Below are positions 45,401 to 54,026 of a stretch of DNA of 64,000 bases, in pieces. Position 1 is the first letter of the stretch; every line of letters starts with the position of its first letter. The translations under genes and the position numbers were made by a program. The stretch spans positions 52,591-116,590 of the forward strand of contig CAJTPT010000007.1 of the NCBI GenBank assembly GCA_910578545.1, in the 5' to 3' direction. Source of the DNA: an uncultured Christensenella sp. (GTDB taxonomy: Bacteria; Bacillota; Clostridia; Christensenellales; Pumilibacteraceae). The notes under the pieces were generated by a model that saw only the letters and a program-made list of their open reading frames with translations, was not told the origin of the DNA and ran no database searches.

Positions 45401-48400
45401 GCAGCGAGAGCGGTTCGGCGTTTATTATCTATAATACGGATGACAGAATAGAACGCGTTGTAGACAAGGATGGCATATCGCTTGTAGCGTTGGGGTACAA
45501 AGACGATCTGCTCGAATATATTACCGACAAGAATGGTAAGACGTATAGATATGCATATGACGGCAGTAAGCGCTTGACAAGCATAAGTTACGGCGACGAA
45601 ACACTGTGCGAGTTCGGCTACAATTCATATCATTTGAATTTTGTTGGCAAGAAGATCGGCGGCAGGGTTCTCACTGGCGCAAAAATTAATTATTCGGGCA
45701 TTAAACTGACTAAATTGCAAGAGTATTCGGAAATCTCTAAGATATCCGAAACCGAGAGTATTCCCGGAACGGCGATATATGCAAAGGAACTGACAATAAC
45801 ATATACGGATAGGTATATGGCGAAGCTTACGGACGAAAAGACAGATATCGCCACAACGTACATTATGGATAATATGGGTCGGATCGTCACGGCGTACGAG
45901 GGTGAGGGCGTAAACGCAAAATCCGTGTCCGTCGAGTACCGCGAACGTAAACGCGCATTTTCGAGCAATGATTTATTTACCGACAACAAAATACTCGCTG
46001 AAAACGCTTCCGTTAGCGGAGTGTCGTCTAAGCGTGTGCTTACTTTGACCGATACGGAAGCGCTCGGAAAAATACCGAAAAGCGGAATGATGCTTTTATC
46101 CGCTTGGGCTACGGCGCCGTCTTTCAATCTTATATATAATCGTAGGCAAACTGCATACGGCGACGATATATTCGGGCATTACGAGCTCGACGCGAATAAT
46201 AGCGCGGACGTGCAAAGAAGCAACCGTCGATTCGGGTTGTTTGCCAAGGTGTATTATACCGACGGTACAGCTCCAGACGAACATTATGCGTCGTTCGATT
46301 ATTACAATCCGCACAGACAGCTCGGCATTTTGCCCGTATTCGTGCAACCGCGCAAGGTTTTGAAAGTAAGTAAAATCGAATACGGTGTGGATTACTCGTA
46401 TAACAACGGTACGGCGGATTTCGAAAATCTTAAACTCACGACTTGCAAAGGCGGCACATATAGGGAGTTTGATGACGACGATATGCTCGTAAAAGAAACG
46501 ACGGACGAAGGCACTACAGTTTACGATTATGTTGACGATAAGCCGATAAAAGCGACGTTTACGCGCTTCCGCGACGATCAGTCGTTTGTTTCGTTGCGCG
46601 ATTACGATACTATGGGCAGAGAGCGGTTTACGCGCGATTTTGATGGTAATTGCAAGGCTACGTTCTACGACGATAACGGTATGGTAGCCAAGACCGAAGA
46701 GTACCACGAATCGGATACTACGACTAAGCGCGTGAAAGAGTACAGATACGATAACGACGGCAACGTTATGGGTGAAAGCGACGAGCGCGGCGAATCGGGC
46801 GGTCAGGAGTTGTACAATATTAACTATATCGACGACGGTGTAACGACTCGCACAAGAAATTCCGGCGGTGCCGTTACGGCTATGGGCTATGACCGTTATA
46901 CGGGCGAAAATACGGGTCTTTCGGGCGATGCCGACGGTGATCCGAATACGGCGCAGTATACTTATAAGCACGGAATGATGACTAAGGCGTCGCATAACGG
47001 GTTTGATATAGATTACACTTATGACGGTTTGGGAAGAGTGAAAACCTTGACAATCGGCGGTCAACGCGTTATATCTTCTTGCGAGTATAACGATGCAGAC
47101 CATACATCTACTGTAAATGGAGTTGGCGGAATAGTAGTCAAGACCACGACTGACGCGAAAGGAAACACCGTATCTATTGAGTGGGATAATATAGAGAAAC
47201 TGCATAAAGATTTAGATGATAAAGATAGGATTACGGTGTCCGAGGACAAATATGCGAACATAACGTATCGCAATTATTATGGAACGGGTGAAAACGAATC
47301 CGATTTTAGCGTTTATATTCAAGCGGGGAAAGTAGTCAAAAAAGAAGAGTTTGATGATCAAGCTAATACAACGCAAATTAAGAAGATACAAGTTTCAAAG
47401 CTCTCGTTTTATAAGCAAGCGGATTCTACTGTGGTAGCGGCAACGGGTGAAGTTGCGGGGAATCCGGAAGATACACGCATTACTAAAGTTCATTATGACA
47501 AATCCGGATATGAAGATATAGAAACAGAAGTAGAGTTGCCGTCGGGCATAAACATTTATCCCGAATTGGACGATTTGGGTAGGTATGCGGGATGCGTTCA
47601 ACAGCAACAAGGTTATGGATCTGCGCTGTTGACTGAAAACAGATATTATGTCAAGCACGGGGATAGAACATGCGATCTTATTGCAAGCGAGCGTTTCGGT
47701 ATAAACGGTGTTATCGACGAGCATATAAAGTACTCATATGATGCTGCCGGTAATATAACTGCAATCTATATAAATGGCGAGGCGGTATTCGGATATGGAT
47801 ACGATTCGCTCAACAGACTCGTTCGAGAGGAAAAGTATCTCGAAAAGCGGTCGATAGATTATATTTACGATAACGGCGGCAATCTTGTTAAAAAGATTAT
47901 AAAAGACTCAAAGATGGGTCGTAACGTGGAAGAAAAGACATTCGTTTATAATGCAAACGGGTGGAGAGACCGGTTAACTAAAATTATTACTAAGACTATT
48001 TCGTATAAAGATGATGGTAGCGTAAATGAAGAATCAGTAAAAGATGAAATAATTACTTATGACAATTACGGACGCGCACTAAATTATAGGGACAAAAAAT
48101 TCGAATTCTCTAAATTCCTTAATAAGGTTAAGAATAAAGAAGATAAAGTTATAGGGGAATATGAGTATAATGTAGACGGAATAAGGATATCCAAAACAGC
48201 GGGAGGAAAAACGACAAAATTCTTCTATGATAGTACAAAATTGGTTCGTTCTATTGTTGACACCAAAAGAGATATATGGTACAATTACGGCGTAAACGGA
48301 ATACAAGGTATATCGGTCAAGGAATCCGGAGCGAGTACTGTAACCGAATATGTGTTCCGTAGAAACGCCCAAGGCGACGTAACGCACATTTACAAGCTGA

Positions 48401-49260
48401 ATAGCGGAGCACTCGAACTCATAGCGCGGTATAAATACGACGCTTGGGGTAAACATACAGTCTACAAAGCGGACGGCAAAACGGAAGATACTAACGAAAA
48501 TTCTATAGGGAATATTAATCCTATTCGTTATCGTGGATACTATTACGACACCGAAACCGGACTGTACTATCTCAAAACGCGCTATTACGACCCGGAGATC
48601 GGTAGATTCATTTCCGCCGACGATACCAACTATCTTGATCCGCAGACTATTAACGGGCTTAACTTGTTTGTATATTGCGGCAATAACCCCGTGATGAATG
48701 TCGATGAAAATGGCAACAGCTGGAAAAGTTTTTGGAAAGGTGTTGGTAATTGGTTTAAGAAAAATTGGGCAAAAGTAGTAACCGTAGTTGTTGCCGTTGT
48801 TGCTGTAGCACTTGTTGCCACTGGCGTTGGTATAGCGATAGCTAGTTCTTTTGCGGCAGTAAAAGCCGCATTGGGTGCCACATTGGCTGTTGTAAAAGTT
48901 GTGGGTACAATTGCAACTAGCATTGGAATGACAACTCTTTCTTATATGTATAACAGCATTCAAGAGCAGGGTGGGTTTGATAAGGCTGACTATACTAAAG
49001 TTTTAGGAGCGGCGGGTAAAGGTGCTGCCGTTGGATTGGTATCTGGGATACTGTCCGTTGCCGGTGGGTCAATAATTAAAGATTATGGAAGTAAGTTTGG
49101 ATACTTACTTTCCAAAACTCCTCATATTGGTTCAGGATTGATAATAGGAAAAGTTTTCAGTTCCGGATTTTTAGCTGGGGTCGGTGGATTCTTGGGTTAT
49201 CAACTGGGTAGTAAAGTAATGTCTAATTTAATAAAGTACATATTCGGAGGTAAATCTTAA
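42442..49260 (+). CDS. Rhs/YD-repeat polymorphic toxin with holin-like N-terminus
   Basis: 2272 residues. Residues 1-100 hold one membrane helix and a segment like LLH-type phage holins (AEQDGKTGEEKLEIAVDQVY). A low-complexity acidic linker follows to about 205. Then comes an Rhs N-terminal region (ENNRLKENIIVNAKSEAYEY, FPVVIDPQIMG), many YD repeats (YGYDSLNRLVREEKY near 1790) and the core end RYYDPEIGRFISADD near 2055. The last 185 residues are a distinct tip with long hydrophobic Ala/Val/Gly helices, which suggests a membrane-acting toxin. An ATG at 43060 with GGGAG 9 nt upstream may give a second, shorter product lacking the holin-like part. A frame check shows no break. Confidence 0.9.
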   Translation: MDSLSTEVIISLALTALSLIITFISHYFYVRGKLHKAASGAIADAEQDGKTGEEKLEIAVDQVYGLIPTMLKPLLHRSTVRKIVQAAFDHIEIYAQKQVEKKSKKKEDVDCLDENNNSANEANESGSGANENSSEVIVSEQDDDYTDSGGTDTEREWNELNDIIQQNKPAPECAATEDNDQTPDVQSATQSRACSINTNSIREKIIMENNNINNTFDNVNNNAINDEPVTCYEDIGAGTEYSKQFTNPKTGLHTAVLFSSPIDNNDGIATASEADDFIDAVNDDGEEVFESRRNKFLVRLAKSTAQNKLVELIQDDYRIAMSPVAAVTSKLNRFVGTIRRDIQAMRNLRRDPKAAKNKITELVHGAVKFALKDREPSDVRFANIINNCDLEYLVENNRLKENIIVNAKSEAYEYLFNLNLGKLEARMSGKQIELYDAATNEVKFLIPAPFMYDMANHQSDAVEYMLEGSAGNYTLRVIADETWINADARQFPVVIDPQIMGNTETIISFKGGTRTGNFTTPTGDCIAIGNNRYNNADHEYTAQIILHGNAIRQHIGKELKVTHAILELTKTGEDRASGSTGFNVRKDSITGTIIDRFVYNGINNRIEIDITEQIQEIIDGTTDKSLFIDRVNTNSVTDYLLIATALVANAEYKPRIFVDYVSARINTDDMPFASASAGKGGSGKVNLVTGNLLWEVPEVQIKSRGVELGISHVYDGYLAGKDQDYINSANSTLPKTPKLCCGKGFKLNIQQYLLEKKYNSAVTLMGTRNYVYIDGSGNHHDFVEKFYYTDDNKCKRFVERINCVEDEDGNLKYVVDGKSYEVKHEIDNELGLTLESYKDLLSYVLEGKAYTVAYYRIENGRKVRVSADRAGESGVYAERDYGDGIKVGISDKLDIKEVEEAKAAVDECELKIEEVKSQIQSGHYSGEAYALLQRKQKRYESELADKTTKLNKAISDKKRNPVDFITDGNGQTLGFDYYGRLVLVGNGSESGSAFIIYNTDDRIERVVDKDGISLVALGYKDDLLEYITDKNGKTYRYAYDGSKRLTSISYGDETLCEFGYNSYHLNFVGKKIGGRVLTGAKINYSGIKLTKLQEYSEISKISETESIPGTAIYAKELTITYTDRYMAKLTDEKTDIATTYIMDNMGRIVTAYEGEGVNAKSVSVEYRERKRAFSSNDLFTDNKILAENASVSGVSSKRVLTLTDTEALGKIPKSGMMLLSAWATAPSFNLIYNRRQTAYGDDIFGHYELDANNSADVQRSNRRFGLFAKVYYTDGTAPDEHYASFDYYNPHRQLGILPVFVQPRKVLKVSKIEYGVDYSYNNGTADFENLKLTTCKGGTYREFDDDDMLVKETTDEGTTVYDYVDDKPIKATFTRFRDDQSFVSLRDYDTMGRERFTRDFDGNCKATFYDDNGMVAKTEEYHESDTTTKRVKEYRYDNDGNVMGESDERGESGGQELYNINYIDDGVTTRTRNSGGAVTAMGYDRYTGENTGLSGDADGDPNTAQYTYKHGMMTKASHNGFDIDYTYDGLGRVKTLTIGGQRVISSCEYNDADHTSTVNGVGGIVVKTTTDAKGNTVSIEWDNIEKLHKDLDDKDRITVSEDKYANITYRNYYGTGENESDFSVYIQAGKVVKKEEFDDQANTTQIKKIQVSKLSFYKQADSTVVAATGEVAGNPEDTRITKVHYDKSGYEDIETEVELPSGINIYPELDDLGRYAGCVQQQQGYGSALLTENRYYVKHGDRTCDLIASERFGINGVIDEHIKYSYDAAGNITAIYINGEAVFGYGYDSLNRLVREEKYLEKRSIDYIYDNGGNLVKKIIKDSKMGRNVEEKTFVYNANGWRDRLTKIITKTISYKDDGSVNEESVKDEIITYDNYGRALNYRDKKFEFSKFLNKVKNKEDKVIGEYEYNVDGIRISKTAGGKTTKFFYDSTKLVRSIVDTKRDIWYNYGVNGIQGISVKESGASTVTEYVFRRNAQGDVTHIYKLNSGALELIARYKYDAWGKHTVYKADGKTEDTNENSIGNINPIRYRGYYYDTETGLYYLKTRYYDPEIGRFISADDTNYLDPQTINGLNLFVYCGNNPVMNVDENGNSWKSFWKGVGNWFKKNWAKVVTVVVAVVAVALVATGVGIAIASSFAAVKAALGATLAVVKVVGTIATSIGMTTLSYMYNSIQEQGGFDKADYTKVLGAAGKGAAVGLVSGILSVAGGSIIKDYGSKFGYLLSKTPHIGSGLIIGKVFSSGFLAGVGGFLGYQLGSKVMSNLIKYIFGGKS

Positions 49261-49267
49261 TATAGTA

Positions 49268-49276
49268 TGTTATAAT
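49268..49276 (+). promoter_or_regulatory. extended -10 promoter for the immunity candidates
   Basis: TGTTATAAT, a TG-N-TATAAT extended -10 element, lies just after the Rhs stop. No good -35 box is seen. It could express the following genes independently of the toxin. Confidence 0.4.
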
Positions 49277-49359
49277 ACAGTTTATGTTCTTATCACCTTC
49301 CCTCGCTTGCATAGTGGGGGGAGGGGATAACTGTTTTTATTGTCTAAAAGGAGTATTGC

Positions 49360-49941
49360 ATGCAAAGTAAATGTTCTCGCCCTACCCATAAAGATATTTT
49401 TTTTGTTATGGATAATATACGACATGGATCTCCATGTGTCATTAATCTTATTTTTTATGGTATAACCATCCCCTGTGGTATATATGATATAATTGCAATT
49501 GCTGTCTTAGTATCAAATTCGATTGATAATTGGGATATCGGCACCGAGGCTATAATATCGCTCTGTGTGATGATGTGTGTATTTACGTTATTTATTGTTT
49601 TTGCTGCGTGGCTATTGATTAAAAATGTTAAGATATATAAAAAAATAGATGAATTACTTAGTGATTCAATTGAAGTAAAAGCATATGTTCGGGCAAAGGG
49701 TAATCAATATGTTGAATCATTATATATGCCTAACAATATTTTTGAGATTACATTACACTTACCGGAAGGAGATATAATCAAAACCTCGTCTACGGATAAA
49801 TCTGCTAGTGGGAATAATGGTTGGTTGTATCGTTATGACGGAAAAGAAACAGTAGTTTTTTATTCTGTTCGTAATGATAAGATAATGTTTGTAAATAATA
49901 AATATTTAAAAAAAATTCGCAAGGAGAAAGGTAATGGCTAA
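49360..49941 (+). CDS. membrane protein, candidate immunity to the Rhs tip
   Basis: 193 residues. Two membrane helices (about 28-52 and 65-92) are followed by a soluble domain of about 95 residues (KKIDELLSDSIEVKAYVRAK, IFEITLHLPEGDIIKTSSTD). It is the first gene after the Rhs toxin, with an AAGGAG ribosome site, its own possible promoter and AT-rich codon use unlike the Rhs core. Position and membrane location fit immunity against a membrane-acting tip. The soluble part also resembles DUF3592-type domains of unknown function. It overlaps the next gene by 8 nt. Confidence 0.6.
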   Translation: MQSKCSRPTHKDIFFVMDNIRHGSPCVINLIFYGITIPCGIYDIIAIAVLVSNSIDNWDIGTEAIISLCVMMCVFTLFIVFAAWLLIKNVKIYKKIDELLSDSIEVKAYVRAKGNQYVESLYMPNNIFEITLHLPEGDIIKTSSTDKSASGNNGWLYRYDGKETVVFYSVRNDKIMFVNNKYLKKIRKEKGNG

Positions 49942-50221
49942 AATTCTTAAAAGCAAATGGTTCGTAATAATAACGACTTTGATTGCACTTACTTTAACAA
50001 TCGTTTCGGGCATACTTTTGGGCTATGAACCGAATGTCGCCGGATCCGGTGGTATGAGTAACGGATACGGGGTTGTTAAAGTAACGACGGAATACGTTTT
50101 CAGTTGGAAAATCGCAGTAGGCTATTGGTGCATCGGCTTAATTATCACCATTGCTGTATGTTTGATATGCATACTAATAAGAAGGGCATACGGCAATTCA
50201 AAAGAAAGTAATGAAGAATAA
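49934..50221 (+). CDS. small two-helix membrane protein
   Basis: 95 residues with one helix at about 9-29 (VIITTLIALTLTIVSGILLG) and another at about 58-84 (GYWCIGLIITIAVCLICILI), and a Gly/Ser/Asn-rich loop outside between them. Ribosome site AAGGAGAAAGG; the start lies inside the end of the previous gene, so the two are coupled. It may act with that protein in immunity. I do not recognise a family. Confidence 0.55.
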   Translation: MAKILKSKWFVIITTLIALTLTIVSGILLGYEPNVAGSGGMSNGYGVVKVTTEYVFSWKIAVGYWCIGLIITIAVCLICILIRRAYGNSKESNEE

Positions 50222-50270
50222 TATATGACATTACACTTATGGTGTGATTAACGGTTAAATAAAAACAAGT

Positions 50271-50316
50271 CTCCGAAATTAGTCCGTTTTAACAAAATGA
50301 CGGGCTTTTTTCTTGC
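50271..50316 (+). terminator. terminator within a duplicated 46-bp element (copy 1)
   Basis: GTCCGT (50282-50287) and ACGGGC (50300-50305) form a short stem followed by six T residues. The whole element from CTCCGAAATTAG to CTTGC recurs with few changes at 51104-51149. Confidence 0.7.
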
Positions 50317-50332
50317 TTGCAAAAACGGTCTC

Positions 50333-50392
50333 TTGACAAGTCGGTACACATATGATAAACTTAATCGTATGGTGCGGGAAGACAACATAAAT
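50333..50392 (+). pseudogene. scar of an Rhs repeat
   Basis: One frame reads LTSRYTYDKLNRMVREDN, an unmistakable YD/Rhs repeat, inside otherwise non-coding DNA. It implies that a second Rhs tip, with its immunity gene, once joined an Rhs core here and was displaced. The rest of the 50222-50569 interval has no complete gene. A TTGACA at 50333 with TAAACT 17 nt later overlaps this scar and may be fortuitous. Confidence 0.65.
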
Positions 50393-50569
50393 CTGTGTCT
50401 TATAAAAAATACAATAACAAATTCAACTATCTAAACGGATTATATGGTTAAATTGTATATTATTTGATTCCGCGGGACAGTTGATACGGTCATTCCCGTT
50501 TTGTAACAAAATAGAGGTGTTGATGTTACCTATAGTAATAAATCCAAACATCATCTCTAAAGGAGTTAT

Positions 50570-51085
50570 ATGAAAAATCGTCTAACGAAAATTAAATGCT
50601 CTAAGCAATTATGTGCAATATATACTGATGAAGAATCTACAAACAGATTTGCGGTCGGTTATGTGATATCTTGCGATGAGTATACGATTTTTGAACTTTA
50701 TGATCCATATGGTCATTATGATGGAATCGCTTGCTTTTTGACTGATTTTATTTATCAAGTCAAAACAAAAACAAAGTATTTATTGGCGATAGAAAAGCTC
50801 GTTAAGCATTATAATGAGAAAAGTTGCTATAACGTCGATAGCGTTGTAGATATATTAAATGAGATCAAGCAAGGAAAGCGTATTTGCGAAATAGAATTTA
50901 ATAATAGTGGAGACAATGATATTAGTGGCGTTGTGAATAATTTTGATGATGACATTGTGGAGTTCACTGAAATTGATGAATATGGACAACAGGGTGGTGA
51001 ATCGACATTTAAGCGCAGTATAATTAGTTCGCTATCATTTGATTCTTCCGATACGAGAAAATTAGAAATTTTAAGTAAAAATTAG
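50570..51085 (+). CDS. orphan immunity-like protein
   Basis: 171 residues, soluble. Features are FAVGYVISCDEYTIFELYDP, a middle alpha-helical part and then EIEFNNSGDNDISGVVNNFD. The whole resembles small proteins I know from regions downstream of Rhs/WapA tips in Firmicutes, so an immunity role is likely from context. Ribosome site AAAGGAG. It is bracketed by an Rhs scar upstream and a duplicated terminator downstream, i.e. it sits in an exchangeable cassette. Confidence 0.6.
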   Translation: MKNRLTKIKCSKQLCAIYTDEESTNRFAVGYVISCDEYTIFELYDPYGHYDGIACFLTDFIYQVKTKTKYLLAIEKLVKHYNEKSCYNVDSVVDILNEIKQGKRICEIEFNNSGDNDISGVVNNFDDDIVEFTEIDEYGQQGGESTFKRSIISSLSFDSSDTRKLEILSKN

Positions 51086-51103
51086 AGCAATAGATAAATT
51101 GCG

Positions 51104-51149
51104 CCTCTGAAATTAGTCCGTTTTAACAAAAAGACGGGCTTTTTTCGTG
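51104..51149 (+). terminator. terminator within a duplicated 46-bp element (copy 2)
   Basis: GTCCGT (51116-51121) pairs with ACGGGC (51134-51139), followed by six T residues. It is the second copy of the element at 50271-50316. Confidence 0.7.
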
Positions 51150-51430
51150 CACGAGTCTGGGTGATAATATTAAGTGTACAATATTATGATAGAACGTAAA
51201 AAATACTTTATTGGCTTTAATGAGATGGGTATTTAATCTTTAGAAGCAGATATTTAAAAAAATCCGCCCAAACCATAGCTTTAAGTTTAGGCACATAGCA
51301 ACAAAAGGTATTATGAATATAATAATTATCTTGTGTGGTTTATAAATATTCACAAAAAACATAAAAAATCATTGTCTAAGTAAGCCATTTTGCCCCGAAA
51401 CGACAAAATATTATCTATAATTAAAGAATT
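51150..51430. other. AT-rich non-coding interval
   Basis: No gene, strong hairpin or repeat is evident. At its right end TATAAT (51416-51421) lies 9 nt before the next ATG, without a clear -35 box. A 16-codon open frame at about 51187 is too short to support. Confidence 0.5.
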
Positions 51431-51871
51431 ATGGAGGATATAGTAGTATCGTTTAGAAATTCGTTGAGTGAGATAATTGAAGAGCGCAATATCAACATAG
51501 TAGAGCTGGCAAAAGGAATAAGCGCCGATCCGTCAACATTACATAGGTGGTTTAATAGCGCGAGTGATATTAAATTAAAAACGCTTGTAAAACTTGCAGA
51601 TTATTTTGAATGCACTATTGAATATTTGTGTGGTAAAACGCATGAATATAATCGAATAGAGCCTATAGAATGTAAAAAATTCGGAATAAGAATTAAAGAA
51701 GTAATGAGCGATTACAATTTAATACCGTATAATTTTTTGAATCAAGTGGGCATAACGCCGTCGAGGTACTATTATTGGCTGTCGGGCGGTGAGCCTATGC
51801 TTGCAACGTTAAACGATATGGCAATATATCTGGGTATAACAATAGACAAATTAATAGGAAGATGTAAGTAA
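51431..51871 (+). CDS. XRE-family transcription regulator
   Basis: 146 residues with a Cro/C1-type helix-turn-helix near the N-terminus: NIVELAKGISADPSTLHRWF, then KLKTLVKLADYFECTIEYLC. A second, weaker copy seems present in the C-terminal half (LNQVGITPSRYYYWLSGGEP, LNDMAIYLGITIDKLIGRC), so the protein may be a tandem-domain repressor. TATAAT lies 9 nt before the ATG and there is no ribosome site, so the message is nearly leaderless. It precedes the sigma-factor gene by 28 nt and probably controls this block or the dyad array upstream of rhs; the latter is speculation. Confidence 0.75.
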   Translation: MEDIVVSFRNSLSEIIEERNINIVELAKGISADPSTLHRWFNSASDIKLKTLVKLADYFECTIEYLCGKTHEYNRIEPIECKKFGIRIKEVMSDYNLIPYNFLNQVGITPSRYYYWLSGGEPMLATLNDMAIYLGITIDKLIGRCK

Positions 51872-51899
51872 TTCGTAAAATCATATTAGGGGAATACTT

Positions 51900-52421
51900 A
51901 TGAAAAACGCCGAATTTAATTCATTGATGCGCCGCGTGTCTAATGGGGATATGACGGCTATGGTTCCTGTATACGAAGAGTTTTATAAGAAGCTTCAAAT
52001 AGTTGCGATACGGATCTTGAAGAACAAGGTTGCCGCAGAGGATGCCGCTTCGCAGACTATTACGGATTTAATTCAAGACGCTCTTAACGGAAAAGTTAAA
52101 AGCGTAAAATATGTGAGCGGATATTTATGCACGCGGTGTAGAAATATTGCGCTGAAAATAAAAGAACATAATAAGATATTTGTTGAGCTTGACGATGATG
52201 AGGAAGTCGAAGCTCCGGATTTAATTGAAAGTGTAATAGGAAATGCCGATTTGACTCGAGCGATTGTAAAATTGAAAGATATAGAAAAAGAAATCGGCTT
52301 AATGTTTTATGTGTACGGTTACAAAATCAGAGAGATTTCTCAAGAGCTTAATATGTCAGAAGGCACTGTTAAATGGCAAATAAGCAATATAAAAGAAAAA
52401 ATTTCAAAATATTTTACATAA
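51900..52421 (+). CDS. ECF-like sigma factor
   Basis: 173 residues. Region 2: VYEEFYKKLQIVAIRILKNK, then VAAEDAASQTITDLIQDALN. Region 4: FYVYGYKIREISQELNMSEG, then TVKWQISNIKEKISKYF. A spacer with an acidic run, VELDDDEEVEAPDL, joins them. It would direct RNA polymerase to a few promoters, perhaps those of the secreted and membrane proteins encoded right after it. GGGGAA precedes the start. The gene lies in the AT-rich block and is probably acquired. Confidence 0.8.
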   Translation: MKNAEFNSLMRRVSNGDMTAMVPVYEEFYKKLQIVAIRILKNKVAAEDAASQTITDLIQDALNGKVKSVKYVSGYLCTRCRNIALKIKEHNKIFVELDDDEEVEAPDLIESVIGNADLTRAIVKLKDIEKEIGLMFYVYGYKIREISQELNMSEGTVKWQISNIKEKISKYFT

Positions 52422-52485
52422 AAAGCCAACTTTTTGTCGTTCTAAAAGACCTTAATAAATAGAGGACAAAAAGGAGACAGTTCTA

Positions 52486-53298
52486 ATGATAAAAATCATA
52501 TCAGTAATTATGGGGTGTATATGTGCGAGTTTTACGAGCTTTGCATTTATACCGACAAAAGCAGAAATGTTGTACGGTGTAGATTTCCAAGGCGGGAGTT
52601 ATCGTGAAACAGAGGAGCGAAAAATATATTATTCGGAACGAGTTGTAGATAAGTATGAAAACCCGTATCGAGCGCCTACATTTGGAGCAGGAAAGGTGAA
52701 CGGATGCGCCGTCGATGCCGGCGGTAACGCTTTCATTTATTACGATAGGTTATATGACGATTTAGTTCCGGATTATAAACATAAATATGTTTTCGGCAAA
52801 TTCAATTACGGTACCCATAATAACGGTATCACCAATATGTTTAATGATTTATACGCGAGAATGGATACAGTCGAACAAGGAACGTCGGTAGACGGGTTTT
52901 TGAAGGGAATGCGATCGTATGCAGATAGTCGCGGGCATAGTATTACGCTTGAAAAGGTAACAGGCAGTTTCTATAACACGAATTATACATATATTCAAGA
53001 ACAGCTTAAACAAGAAAAGGTCGCGGCTATATTTATGAGCGGATTTTCTATTTCTTCTGTCGGCGGACCGAGTAAGCGCGATGGATATGATTATGTTTTA
53101 GAGAATATATATAGCGGTCATCATGTTATGCTTGTGTACGGCTATGATGACTATTATTATTATGACAGTAATGGAAAGCTTATAGAAAGAGATACGTACT
53201 TTTATGCGTCTACGGGATATGTAGGTCTGGATCGTGCTTTGCTGAATATCGGTATGTACGGCAATGTTGACGATATATACCTTATAGACATTAAATAG
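52486..53298 (+). CDS. secreted papain/C39-like cysteine peptidase-like protein
   Basis: 270 residues with an N-terminal signal peptide (about residues 1-26). The segment NGCAVDAGGNAFIYYDRLYD, followed by DLVPDYK, matches a Firmicutes group of putative secreted cysteine peptidases in which the Cys is the nucleophile. GHHVMLVYGYDDYYYY supplies the likely catalytic His, and YFYASTGYVG follows where the third residue is expected. Substrate unknown. It lies between the sigma factor and a one-pass membrane protein, each with its own ribosome site (here AAAAGGAGACAG). Confidence 0.7.
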   Translation: MIKIISVIMGCICASFTSFAFIPTKAEMLYGVDFQGGSYRETEERKIYYSERVVDKYENPYRAPTFGAGKVNGCAVDAGGNAFIYYDRLYDDLVPDYKHKYVFGKFNYGTHNNGITNMFNDLYARMDTVEQGTSVDGFLKGMRSYADSRGHSITLEKVTGSFYNTNYTYIQEQLKQEKVAAIFMSGFSISSVGGPSKRDGYDYVLENIYSGHHVMLVYGYDDYYYYDSNGKLIERDTYFYASTGYVGLDRALLNIGMYGNVDDIYLIDIK

Positions 53299-53313
53299 AT
53301 AGGGAGAAAGTAT

Positions 53314-54009
53314 ATGCCTACCAATAAAGAAATACAAGAAAGAATAACGCAAGAACTCAAGCCGGATATCTCTTTTGAAGAGTTTTGCGGAAGTCGTGGT
53401 ATTGAGTATGCAACTCGACGGCGCGAAACAAGGAAATCAACGATATACAAAAAGGTTTTTATACCTATATCGACAGTAATGGCGGTAGCGTTGTGTATAG
53501 GTTTGCCGTTTGCATTTAGGAATAAGCAGTCGGACGATGGAATGGTTTTATATGGCGATTCCGACGTGTCATATGAAGTGGTGCAATCGGAAGCTTTGCT
53601 TAAAGATAAAGCGCTAGCATTTGATTTGAATAAGTCCGAGAGCTATGCGGAGATAAGACGGGTATTTCCGACAGTGAAAACGAATTTGACTATCGGTTAT
53701 ACAATTAAGACAGTGATATACGGATTTGAGTATGAAAGTTGTTTTTATGCTTATGAGTTCGATTATATCGTGCGTTGTTATAATGGATATAATTTTTCGG
53801 ATATTGACGGCTATATAAGTTCGTCTAACATAGTAAATGGTAATGAAGCGCAATTCAAATATACAGTCGATGAGAACGATAATGACTGTAATGCATATAT
53901 TACATTTAAAAAAGACGGTTACGACTATTTTATCTACTTGCGCGGTTACGAATATATTACCGAAATAAACAGCAATAATGTCGAAGTATTTATAAAGAAT
54001 GTATTTTAG
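53314..54009 (+). CDS. one-pass membrane protein, possible anti-sigma partner
   Basis: 231 residues. A cytoplasmic N-terminus of about 45 residues (ISFEEFCGSRGIEYATRRRE) is followed by one helix (KVFIPISTVMAVALCIGLPF) and an outside domain of about 160 residues with alternating beta strands. This topology, next to an ECF-like sigma factor, fits a membrane anti-sigma factor that senses something outside. No classic anti-sigma zinc motif is visible, so this is inference. Ribosome site AGGGAGAAAG. Confidence 0.55.
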   Translation: MPTNKEIQERITQELKPDISFEEFCGSRGIEYATRRRETRKSTIYKKVFIPISTVMAVALCIGLPFAFRNKQSDDGMVLYGDSDVSYEVVQSEALLKDKALAFDLNKSESYAEIRRVFPTVKTNLTIGYTIKTVIYGFEYESCFYAYEFDYIVRCYNGYNFSDIDGYISSSNIVNGNEAQFKYTVDENDNDCNAYITFKKDGYDYFIYLRGYEYITEINSNNVEVFIKNVF

Positions 54010-54026
54010 TATTTTGGGGTGGGGAA

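Noticed and set aside
50333..50361. Promoter TTGACA-17-TAAACT
   Set aside because: The sequence also encodes part of an Rhs repeat, so the match may be accidental; it is mentioned but not listed as a promoter.
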